In this document: positions 12,798-24,800 of the stretch, piece after piece
Layout of the letters: every line of letters starts with the position of its first letter
How positions within the stretch are numbered: position 1 is the stretch's first letter
Assembly: GCA_016165875.1 (NCBI GenBank)
Contig: JABBOT010000007.1
Coordinates: 23,360,531 to 23,424,530, forward strand
DNA length: 64,000 nucleotides
Direction of reading: 5' to 3'
Source of the DNA: Acanthopleura granulata
Taxonomy: Eukaryota; Mollusca; Polyplacophora; Chitonida; Chitonidae
The notes under the pieces: generated by a model
Database searches by the model: none
What the model saw: only the letters and a program-made list of their open reading frames with translations
Told to the model about the DNA's origin: nothing
Translations under genes and position numbers: made by a program

Positions 12798-14875
12798 TGT
12801 ATGCCCGAAAGGCTCAGTTGCTATTGTTCCTTGGTTTCAAATCCGTGAAATCAAATGTGGCCTCACAGAATTCATCAGTTGAGAGTTTGGATATACTAAC
12901 CTCTTTCAGGTATCATTGGTTAACACATTCAGGTATAGAGGTCATTATGAACTGTTTTAACAAACTTTACTGTTAGAATCATAGCAATAACTGTAGATTC
13001 TGAAATTAAGAATTGTTAATGAAAATATATAATTACTTTTTATAGAGTAGATTCTTTTAATGTTGTCGTTTGGGAAAAGATCCCAGTTGCTAAGTACATT
13101 ATCAGTCGTCCCAGTGCGAGCTTTTCCAGAGTGTCCTGTGTGTTGCCCAAGTAGATATATGCAACCCACAGGACTGCTATTTCAGTCATGCATATGTTGT
13201 CAGCTGAATTTACTCTTTTTAAGGTGTTTGTCGTAACAAAATGATGTCTTCCTCTCTTAGCTGGTTAAACTCTGCTGATGACTTTGTTATATATTTGTTG
13301 CTCATTGGTACTTGTGTATCTGTACCTTTAGTAGGCCATAACTTGCACTTCTTGAAAATGTGAAGTGCAGCTGTTGATTATTTCTGTGTCAAAAAATATT
13401 TTCTTTCTTTTTCACAACATTTAATATGCAATTATAAAAATTGCATTTTTTTTTTTGTTTTCATTTTTTTTTTATACAAATTATATGTATATTTTATATT
13501 GTGGCAACTGTCCACAACTGTGGAGTAGTTGTTTTAAGCAGTAAGTTTAATACAACCTACAAAGCAATCAAGAGGATCCCAAACTTGTATCAGAAAACAC
13601 AGTTGCTACACATTTTATACTCCCTGCATTTATAATGGACTCCAGGATATTTCATGCCAAAGGAATGTTTTGTTTGTTGATAAAGAAAAGTGAGACATAA
13701 AAAAACCAACACAAACAAATCAGTATTTAGTTGTCTATCTCTTTTCGTTGTTCTGTAATACATTTTGTGTAATTGCTTTTTCAAATTTATTTAAGGTTAA
13801 ACAAAAATACTATTGTGGAAATTAGGGCATTTAAACTGTATGAAAAGGTATATACTCCACGTAAAAGTGTACATTTGGGAAGTGTTCCGGTAATACAAAG
13901 TTTCTCTGCGATAAACAGATTCTTTAGATATGTAAGGGTAAGATTTCATTATTCTAGGGCTTGCAATTTGCTCAACACGCATAATTTGGGATGCGCTTAA
14001 AACAACAGAAGTAAAGGTCGGTGTTGTAATTTTTGGAAGTAATTCCAAATCACCAATATCATGCTTATGATTTAGATATGAAATCCCCAATGTATGATGT
14101 TGTAATTTTGATGTTTTTGTGGTTCTATGGTGGTGCAGATTTTTAAAATTACTATGTTAACACCCTTTTTTACGCAAATTATTTCATGTTAGTGATTTTT
14201 GTCCATGACTAAAATAACTTTTTCCTCTCTCGTGTGAGAGCTTTGTTACCAAGTGTTTAATTGTTCTTGGTTTTTCTTTTTTATTATGTGGAGAAAAAAT
14301 GATTGATCTAAGAAGAATCACAACGAGACTTGCTTTTCTGATATTAAATTTGAAATGTACTTGGTTGTAAGAACGATTCAACTTCAGTATATTGTGTAAC
14401 TGTCTCTTCTTAAATTTTGTTCACATAGTTTTAATATTTTTGTACACCTAACATTCATTTTTTTTAAAATTTCTTTTGAAAGCTAACCAAAAAAAAAAAA
14501 TGAAAAACAACATACCAAAAGATCTTTATTTTTCACATGACTTATGTTCATCAAAATATTGATTTACTTATTATATCAATGATATATTTGTCATTAGTTA
14601 CTTTTTTTTAATATACTTTTTAAATTTTATAACAACAGACATTTGGTTTGAGTTTAATGATATTGCACACTTAACTGGGTGTATTGCCTTCCGTCCATCT
14701 AAAACATCTTGAAAACAAGTTAAATCCGGCAGTTGTAAATGTTCATATATATGTCATTTCTTTCATGTTTTAATAAAACTGTGATACATGTATACCAATA
14801 TATATATATATATGAAATGTTATCTAATTATCTGTTATTTAAAACCTATTTAGTAAAATAAACAATAGAAAACAA
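12798..14875 (+). other. Probable 3' UTR of the SPATA1-like gene
   Basis: AT-rich sequence with long T runs and no splice-supported exon. It ends at a well-formed polyadenylation signal. Small open frames here (for example 13441-13635) are low-complexity and unconvincing. The true 3' end could be earlier. Confidence 0.5.
14857..14862 (+). terminator. Polyadenylation signal AATAAA
   Basis: AATAAA is followed after about 15 nt by a GT-rich element (tgttgtgtttgtttgtttc, 14879-14897), the usual layout for cleavage near 14875. Another AATAAA lies at 14772-14777. Assigned to the SPATA1-like transcript by position. Confidence 0.6.
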
Positions 14876-14899
14876 AGTGTTGTGTTTGTTTGTTTCTTT

Positions 14900-16439
14900 A
14901 TTGACTTGTACTAATCTTATGCCTACAGTTTGGGGGTGCAGTGGGGTGCACCATGTAGTCAATTTCTGTCAAATTTTTTAACACAATAAGACATTTCTCC
15001 CTACCTGGTAGCTCAAATTAAAGCCTTACCTTACTCGTGAAATCCTACTGAGGTCAACTGATGTGTCACAGCACCACTAGTTCTGGTATAACAGCTAGTG
15101 ATGAGTCTTCGCCTAACAGTACCAGAGGGGCACTTATCTTCTGTGGCAGTGTTTCCTTATGTGTAGTCAAGGCTACAAAGTCGTCATAATGATAATGTCG
15201 AGACGACCTTAACTGTATCGGTTGATTTGAACTGGAATATCCATCTTCGAAGTCTAGCTCTCCGAACCGAGCAAGAAGTAATGTAGTATATCCTATTTAT
15301 ACGGAAATGGTGCAGTGATCAGACCATCACCGTTAGTGGCTAACTGTGCCAGCTAGTTTGCTGACTTGAATTTGTTACAAATGAACATCTTAGCCCCAGC
15401 TACCTGTGGATTACATTTGATGAAATGCCAGTACTGTTTGTATGAACATTAGAGTTAATCTCCACACTAAAGGCCTGTAACTCTTGATGAGTATAGTGCT
15501 CCTGTTGTTTGCACATACATAAGACTGGCGAACATTGAACAAATGAAATATACTTTACTTGAATGTGTTGTTAAACCACAATGAAAAGTTAGAGAATGCA
15601 GTTTTTGCCATTCTAGTCAATAACTTCTCACATGGTTGAGCTCTGGGAATGGGGATAAGCTGTCGGAGCTTAGCCAGGTGTCTTGTGTACCGATGACTAG
15701 GTGGAGCATCACAAGCAGTGTTATTGGCCCAGTACTCCATTGAGGCAGAGCTCTACATGTGTGATTTATTTATTTATTTGATTAGTGTTTTATGCCATAC
15801 TCTGGAATATTTCACTGATATGACGGAGGCCAGAATTATGGCTGAGCCTTGGGGGAAACCCACGACCATTCACAGGTTGCTGGTGAACCTTCCCCCCTAT
15901 TGATGGTGACTGTATTTATATATATATATATATATTCAAACTTTCAAACAGAGATTTTGTGAATGACGGTTACAACCAAACTCAGTGATTATCCTCATGA
16001 AATGACTGAAATAACGGAAGCTTTGCAAACATACAATAGGTCTACTACTGCATTTTTCTCCGGTGACTCAAACGGGGTCTATCAGTTTTTGATCAAACAC
16101 ACAATGGCATGAGATAATGGCCTCAAGCTTTTAAAGTCAATGGGTTTTTTTTGCCATGTTCCATGGATTTTGAATTTACTTTTATATTTTCACAAAATAA
16201 AAAAAAGATAATGAGCTCTCACAAAAAATGCAGGAAAAATTATTTGAATGAACTATATCAGAACATAACACGTAAAAGTGCCTGGAGAAAAACTGTTGAG
16301 CACATGAAATGGCATCGTTGATATTTCACTAAGTAATCATTTTTAACTGCATTAAAAGTGGCTGGAACCAAAGTGAACCAAGTGAACAAGAGTTATTCTG
16401 CACCTGGGAGCAAAAGTTATCTCCCTTGGGATACACATG
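14900..16439. other. Spacer between SPATA1-like and syntaxin genes
   Basis: No exon recognised. It holds one reverse-strand SINE (15755-15905) and a short TA run at about 15917-15934. The rest shows nothing I can interpret. Confidence 0.5.
15755..15905 (-). mobile_element. SINE 3' portion (Nin-type), reverse strand
   Basis: Read on the + strand, a TTTATTTATTTATTTGATT tail is followed by agtgttttatgccat, ggaatatttcac, ccagaattatgg and ggaaacccacgaccatt. This is the reverse complement of the family body and tail. It is 5' truncated. Confidence 0.8.
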
Positions 16440-16592
16440 ACGTCACATTGATTCGTTGATGGCCGCTGTCAGATCGGTGGGTACGCAGTTGTGATATTTT
16501 GTATGCGGAAATGCATAAGTTTTGGCGTTATTTTATTGGTTTCAACGACTGTGACTAAGGAATCAGTTCAGAGTAGTGTTGTGAAATGTTAG
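16440..16592 (+). promoter_or_regulatory. Possible noncoding first exon or promoter of the syntaxin gene
   Basis: CpG-containing sequence (gatggccgctgtcagatcgg and following) ends in a plausible donor, ttag|gtgagc at 16593. The coding exon downstream begins at an acceptor (ttccttttgcag, exon start 18713) with 88 nt of leader before the ATG, so a noncoding upstream exon must exist. This is only a candidate. Confidence 0.25.
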
Positions 16593-18800
16593 GTGAGCTG
16601 TCACAGTACAGCGTTTGCTGAGTTATTGTCTTAAAGCGTTGAAATAGAACAACGCGACACTTATTTATCCACCCATTTTTTGTCACCTTGCTTTACCTGG
16701 TATTTTGTCTGGCTGTGTGTAATGTATATCTAGGGCGTTAGAAAGACTTCCAGGAATCAACAATGTGGTCAACAGTGTGTCCTTGTAATTTGATGGTGTC
16801 TTAGTCGGTGCGCCTGACCAGTTAGGGCCCAGGTACAACAACAACATGTCTTATTTCATTTTGTAAATGGTAATGAGTCACTCACCTGCTGTTTTTACGT
16901 CCATGACTCTGCCCCCACTTGTGATGACTTATGAATACTCAGTTCGTTTTATGAAACCAGGCACATTACATTTGAAATATGGGGAGTTGTAAAGATTAGG
17001 GTTGGGCCTTTGTTAGAAGATGACCCACTTTTCTGATGTTCATTGTGAAAAGGGCATTCTTCAATGAATTGACGTCAATCTTCCGTGTAACAGCAAACTG
17101 GTTTTTACTACTGCCGAAATAAGCGTTGTCGGACTGTTGTTGTCGGATTTGACATCTTACCAGCCAAGGATCTTGGCGGTGATGTATGCCTAAACCCATA
17201 TTAAAGAGCTATGCAGGTTGAAATAGTGGTATTTAAAAATGGAAACTCTGCACTACAAAAATCCGTGCAAAATAAAACAAGATATGCTGCGTAAAACTTG
17301 AAATAAATTATTTTCACCTGTTCATTCCCAGTTCGTCTTTGAAATTTTTTGATGTTCTGTAGCCTTTACTACCAGTAAATCCAACATAATTCACATATGT
17401 CATTTCCACTCATATGCTTTTTCGACAATTTAACCTAAATAAACCGGGTTGCAGTAAATCCAAGATAATTCACATCTGTGATTTCCACTCATATGCATTG
17501 TTGACAACTTGACCTAAATAGATAGGTTTGTTGCCCTAAGTGAATAAGCATCCGTGGGTGACCTGTATGCAGATTGATTGAAGGCTTAGATTTTTTAGTG
17601 TGGATGTAAATTTCAAGATATGATCTCACAGAATGATCAACCTGCAATGAACATGCATGCCTTGTTGACACAGATTTAAAAAACATGGCAGCATGTGCCA
17701 GCTGGCCATATTTTCGACTTCAGCTAAAATTTACATGAAAATAGGATGGTAAAGCTAAGTAACTATTATGGCTAAATGTGCGAAAATATTTCAGCTTTCA
17801 GAATTCAGGTGCTTTATGTGTATTTGGGTTTGCAGACGAATGCAGCAGAATCGACGGAGGTGGTAGCACCTTACAACCATTATACTCAAAATCGGGTCCA
17901 CATAACCCCGGGCTAAGAGTGACCAGCGGTCTCCGCCTATCAGTGTATATAAGCCACTCTTAGATCGTGGTCTCAGGCTATACTGTTACATTTATTCTGT
18001 AGGCTATATAGTTGATATCCATACTGGTTTGGTTTATGAAGGAATTTGCGAGGTACAGGCGTCAGCGGTTTACCTAGACCAAAGACAATTTTGGTTTGTC
18101 AGCTATTCGAGGACTACGGGGTACTCTTTGTCCTTTAGGTTTGTGAGATATTTGGTGGGATATTATGGACAAATGTGGTTTGAAATGAGTCAGATGGATA
18201 AGTTGATTACAGTACATGTAATAAGTATGACACACACCATGGCAACATGGCAACACCCGGTGTCCACTTTCACTTACCAGGAGCGGATGTAGTAAGTGAA
18301 AATGTGTGGAAGGGAACTGTGGAGAAAGTGCCGTTATTGTTGATAAGATTATCAAAAATGGCAACTGTCAATGTGACCAAAATTACTAAAATCTTTCTAA
18401 TACAGTGAAAACATTTTGGATTTACACAGTGATGTCAGTCTCGTAAAACAATTGGTACTCAGATCAAGGCAGGTGAAAAGTTTCAGATATTCGGCCCAGT
18501 GCACATTTACCTGTGCAAAGACCTCCGGTAAGCATACCTACATGTAATACCAACCTTTTGCTGTCATAAGAGTATACAAGAACCTCCAGGCTAACATAGG
18601 TGTGCTTGCTGGGTTTTTAATTGTTGGTGGTAACCATTGGTAATACTGAAAAAAGAAATGAAATTCTTTTAATACAACATGTTCAAACAAATGTATAAAT
18701 TTCCTTTTGCAGACTTATTATTGAGTGAAAACAACTTGATCCAAGTATCTGATAGGTGACAGTAGTGAGGGTATACACGTGCTGACTGACTTCTGTGATC

Positions 18801-21800
18801 ATGGCGTCATATGGGAGAGGAGAGCTTGACGGAGGCTATTCCTCCTATCAATCAGGAGGATTCTCGGGCCAGTGTAAGATTAATAATGCCATATCATTAT
18901 CATTTCATCATTGTAATAATTAAGATTTATAGTATTATGCGGCAGGCTACAGAGGCACTTTCAACAAATGTTATCTACACTTTTCCGATACAGGGCTCTT
19001 ATCAGTGGTTGTCAGTTGTCCTAGTGAAAAGTTATGAGAAATATGTTAGCAAAATTTTGGTGAAAGTAGGTATGGGGTTAAGTATTTTTTTACAAAAATA
19101 GCATTAGTAGCATGAGTAAAGGTGAAACGAGTCGTCAGCTTTAACTTTCAGGATTATAGCCATAATTACCCATGTAATAGAATCCTTTCGTTTAACTGAT
19201 GTAGAATCTGTTGGTACTGTAAAGTGTAAACACTGCTAAAATTTATGACTTAAACATTGGCATAATACTCATGTAATGAATGTTGTAATAAACGAATTAT
19301 GTTTTCCTGTATTTTTCAGCAAGAGAAAATGAGTTTTCTCGCTTGTCACAAACTGTCAGTCAGACCATTCAAAAGATAACACAAAATGGTGAGTTGTTTT
19401 TGTAAATACTGGAATGAGTAACTTTCTGACCTGGGTCTTCCGTTTTTAGGTCCAAGCTGTTTGCCCTACGGAACTATATCTAACATCTTTTGATTATCAA
19501 AGTATGAGGATGATTGTTTTGTTTTTCTTGTGTATATTTGGGAATCACAGTGCACAAGCCCCAAACTTATCTCTTGGTCTTAGAAAATGTGTCATTGTTA
19601 TGCCATTTTGTCGGCAGCATGGATATTATGACCTTTTTGCCCCAAACTTCCAGATGCACATGTTGTTGAAAATACTGTAAAATTCCGTACATGAATACTA
19701 GAAACAGAAGTTTAAGACCTACAAAGTTCCCCATTTGGTAGATTAACACACAGGAATAAGCAATGCAGAGGAACTCTTTTGAAGAATTTTAAATGCTATG
19801 ATCAATTCATGATGTGCAAAAAACAAGCACAAAAATGTTGTCATTGCATTTTCATTAAATCTTAATCTTTACATTGAAGACACCAAGCATACAGTTAATT
19901 GACTGCATGTTATTGTCGCATTTCAGTCTCGCAGCTACAGAGGATGGTGGGACAGATCGGTACCACATCAGATTCGGACCAATTTAGGGAAAGAATGTAA
20001 GTGAAACATGGACAGGGAGGTTAGAAAACCCTGAGCCAGTGGTAAGAATTCGGTGGATAGGAGATCTACTCCATGATATACATATAAAATTATTTGGAAA
20101 ACAAGATTTAGTTGGTATTAAACATTCCCCTGATCTGTTTCGTGACGACAGTGGTCAACGGCACTAATGGGGCTGTTTGCGCGGACTAACATTTAGTGAA
20201 AACCACTTTTCTGTTACCAGTGTTGTGCACAGCTGTATCTGTGTGGCATATGTGATAAAGTTTGTAACTTGCCAAAGGTCAATTGCTTTCCCCTGGTTTC
20301 TTTTACCCACAAAACTGACAGAAATAATATAAGTAAAAAATTCCTGGTGTTAAACAAGAATGAAATAAACAGTTTCGGAAAACAGTCGTACAAACCTCAT
20401 TTCTGCCTATTTCAACAAGAGAAAAGAAAGCTCTGGACACTTGAGAAAGCCATCTTGATAGTTTACCAGAAACCTGGTCTAACTATAACAGTGTGGACAA
20501 AGCAGTTCATTTGTAGGTCTATTCCTGTAGATTATCCTGTAGAGATACCACAGAATGGTCAGGTTGACGATATGGCTGTGTGTTTGCTCTCCAGGCACCA
20601 GACAACCCACTACACAAATCAGTTAGCAAAGGACGCTAACCGTGATCTGAAGGAATTGATGCACCTGCCTAACCCAGCCAACTCCTCAGAACAGGTGAGT
20701 ACAGAGGCAGGCCCCAAGGTCACAAACATGTCTTTGACTGACCTTGTAGTGTTATTTCTGACATTAGATTTGAACTTAAATAAACTATTTTCTAATGTAT
20801 GAAAGTCTAAGACAACTCTATATATTAAAATAAAACTTCCACTGGTATGTGACAGACTTGGCGCAGTAAACTTCCTTGAAGTTAGAACTAAATCTGACAT
20901 AGATCTAAGACCGGTTGGTAATCCTGAGGCCAGATCAAGGAACTAAGCCAGATCTCACCTGTTTGATGAAAACTTCCTGTGCCAGATGTCAGGAATGGTA
21001 GCATGTTGATCTTTTTGTTGTGAATATAAGCAATGCAGACTGTATCAAGAGGTAACATTATTCTATTTGACACCATTACATTTGCCCTGTCTAAAGGATG
21101 TTCTTCTGGCTACATTCTCTTACACAGATTTAGTATACATGAGTAAATAGGTGAGGTCCTGCTGTACATTATCTAATTGATAGCTATGAATGTTAGAAAT
21201 ATCCTTTGAGATTGTAAAGTGGAAGAGTGTGGGGTTTCTTATTAAGGTCTAACAGGTAAGGTACATGGTTTTAGTACGCCACCCCCGTTACTGTTTTGAG
21301 GTTTATAACAATAGATTGATTAACTGAATAATTGATTATTTGTCATTTAGCTCCATTTTCTCTTCTTTTCTTTATAATGCCGTGCAGATGAATGGTAAGC
21401 TGTAACAACATCTTCGTGGTTTTCAGAGACAGAGAAAAATGCTGAAGGAGAGGCTAACAGATGAGTTTAGCAACGCCCTGAAGAACTTTCAAACAGTGCA
21501 GAGAACTGCGGCAGAGAAAGAAAAAGCCAGCATCTCGCGGGCCAGGGCGAACTCGGGATTAAATAAGGTCAGTTGGGAGGTTCAGTCCCGCTGCCTCTGA
21601 TTCAGGGGTGTTCGTTGCATTGCCATTTTATACAGTGCCAGGTAGCGGTTTAGAGATCCATTGCATGATACATATGTCTCTTAGGAGGGGATAAACAATG
21701 GCATGTCTACCTGTGGTAAAGCAGTCTAACCCTGAGCAGTCACAGTTTTTAGCATCTTCCATGGATCTTTGTGAAAATCTGCACCAGCTGGAGCTTACTT

Positions 21801-24800
21801 TTCTGTTGAAAGCTGAAAGAAATTCTCACATAACACTAGAACTGGGTTATCGCCAAAGTATGTAATGTTGTAGCGTACATGTCTGTCACCATTTGACTGT
21901 GATGTGGTGATGTTTATGCTTTGATGTTACAACGTTCATGTTTCAATGCCCAGTTACCTTTGAAGTTATCTTCATGTGATAAATGTCCCCATTTGTCTTT
22001 AATGTGATAATGTCCATGTTTCAGTCCCTATCTGGCTTTAATGTGATAATCTCCTTCTTTCAGCCCATATCTGGCTTTAATATGATAATCTCCATCTTTC
22101 AGCCCATATCTGGCTTTAATGTGATAATCTCCATCTTTCAGCCCATATCTGGCTTTAATGTGATAATCTCTATGTTTCAGTCTCCATTTGTCTTTGATGA
22201 CAATGAGGGAAAGAGTGATGACCAATTGGTGGGGTAAGTGAAATTTGCCATGAAGCTGGTCTAGTACTGGGGAAAACTCAAGAGGGTGTGTAAAAAAATT
22301 TTGTCTTTGACAAATAGGACACATTAAATGCCTCAGGTAGGGCGGTGCTTGTATATTTCAAAACCACGAGATATGAAATTCTCTGACATTTCTGAAAAGG
22401 CATTTAAGGGAGAAGTCTGTGCAAGTGGAACTCTTAGCAAATCCAAAGGATGGTGGAATGAAGTTTTTTTACAAATTAAAAAAATTGCTGTCTAATATCT
22501 ACCTTATTAAGTAAAATACATCTCATAGACGATTTCACATCACATCCAAAGAGAACCACAAACAGAGATGAAGTAAATTGTTTATTCTCATTAGACAGAA
22601 TGGTGTGTTAGGTCACATAACTTGACAGAATGGATACCCTAATGCAAATGGCTATTGTCGCTAATGGCCATGTCATGAATTCTTTTTGAAGTCTTTGTGA
22701 TATTTTTGCACTGTTTTGATTTGATTTTGGAGGCAAAAAATTATTTGAGGGCTTCACAAGAAGTATAATTTTATCAGTCTACACAAAATAATGCCCTCAG
22801 AATATGCTCAGACAAACATGTTGCTTGCATGAGAAAAACTTGAAGATTTACGGTATTCATGGGGCCTTCTTGGCTCAGTCGGTTAGCGTGCTATTGCAGC
22901 TGGGACCTCCGTGGCTCAGTCGGTTAGCGTGCTATTGCAGCTGGGACCTCCGTGGCTCAGTCGGTTAGCGTGCTATCGCAGCTGGGACCTCCGTGGCTCA
23001 GTCGGTTAGCGTGCTATCGCAGCTGGGACCTCCGTGGCTCAGTCGGTTAGCGTGCTATCGCAGCTGGGACCTCCGTGGCTCAGTCGGTTAGCGTGCTATC
23101 GCAGCTGGGGCCTCCGTGGCTCAGTCGGTTAGCGTGCTATCGCAGCTGGGACCTCCGTGGCTCAGTCGGTTAGCGTGCTATCGCATCTGGGGCCTTCGTG
23201 GCTCAGTCGGTTAGCGTGCTATTGCAGCTGGGGCCTTCGTGGCTCAGTCGGTTAGCGTGCTATCGCAGCTGGTTAGCGTGCTATTGCAGCTGGGGCCTTC
23301 GTGGCTCAGTCGGTTAGCGTGCTATCGCAGCTGGGGCCTCCGTGGCTCAGTCGGTTAGCGTGCTATCGCAGCTGGGGCCTCTGTGGCTCAGTCGGTTAGC
23401 GTGCTATCGCAGCTGGGACCTCCGTGGCTCAGTCGGTTAGCGTGCTATCGCAGCTGGGGCCTCCGTGGCTCAGTCGGTTAGCATGCTATCGCAGCTGGGG
23501 CCTCCGTGGCTCAGTTGATTAGTGTGCTATAGCAGCACAATGACCCGAAGCCTCCTACCAATGCGGTCGCTCTGAGCTCAAGACTAGCTCATGCTGGCTT
23601 CCTCTCCGCCCGTACGTGGTAAGGTCTGCCAGCAACCTGCGGTTGGTCGTGGGTTTCCACCAGGCTCTGCCCGGTTTCCTCCCGCAATAATGCTGGCCGC
23701 CATCATATAAGTGAAATATTGTTGAGTACAGCGTAATAATCCAATCAAAAAAATAAATAAATACAGTATTCATTTTTCTGTTTTCTAGAGGTAGACATCA
23801 GCTTATTTTCTTAGGGCTGCTACACTAGTTCTGCTAATTGTACCTCGCAGTATAAGCTTTCCAAGTACTGAATTGAAAGCTGGTGTTGTTCAGGTATTCC
23901 CAAACCAAGCAGGTGTTGCAGATGGAGGAGGATGTGGATTTGGAACTGATCAGAGAGAGAGAAGACGCCATCAAAAAGCTAGAGGTCAGGCAAAGATCTG
24001 CTGTAATAGAAAACTCACTGTATCATGGTTGTATGGCAGCACTGGCCATGGATAACAAATTTGTGGTTGTATGGCAGTTCACCCAGTCTAACCTTTGCAG
24101 ATAACCACTATGTGTGTGTCATGAGTGAGAAGGTTTGTCAGTAACTCGCAAAAGGTTGATGGTTTATTCCGTGTGCTCATGTTTTCTCTATACCTCTCTA
24201 AATTTACAGCCATGGGACAAAAGAAAAGTATTGCATTGCAGTATTAACAAGAGTCAAATAAATAAATTTCTTCCTTGCTAAAACCTTAAGATGGTTATAG
24301 GTTTCTTCTTTTAAGACACTCATTTAATCGTCTTGAATTGGGCACTTAAATCTGATAGCTAGGCTTTCCTGGGCTGTATGTGGGAAGGTCCACCAGCAGC
24401 CTGCTGATGGTCATGCGTTTCCCTGGGACTCTGCCCAGTTTCCTCCATAATGATGGTCGCTATCGTATAAGTGAGATATTCTTGCGTACGGCATAAAACA
24501 CCAATCAAATAAATAATATCCAGACTTTTGAAAATGACAAACTCAAGTTTCTGAAAAAGTGTTCATGCCATTATCCTGTTATTTAACCCAAAGCATGTAT
24601 TCCACTTACATTAGTTCGATCAGCATGACAGTTGTGAAGAATGAGACAAACATTTATCTGGTTTCTGCTGTTTGTAGAGTGATATCATGGATGTGAACAC
24701 AATATTTAAAGACCTTGGCATGTTGGTTCACGAACAAGGGGAAGTGATAGGTAAGTAATCCATCTTTATTTCACTATTTGTTTGAACAGAGTAAACATTT

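Noticed and set aside
20269..20802. 177-codon + frame as a gene
   Set aside because: It is the 20595-20694 syntaxin exon extended into flanking intron sequence; only that exon has splice sites and family similarity.
22862..23520. Cluster of tRNA genes
   Set aside because: Units are only 41 bp, carry an A-box-like half and no B box, and cannot form a full cloverleaf; they are SINE heads.
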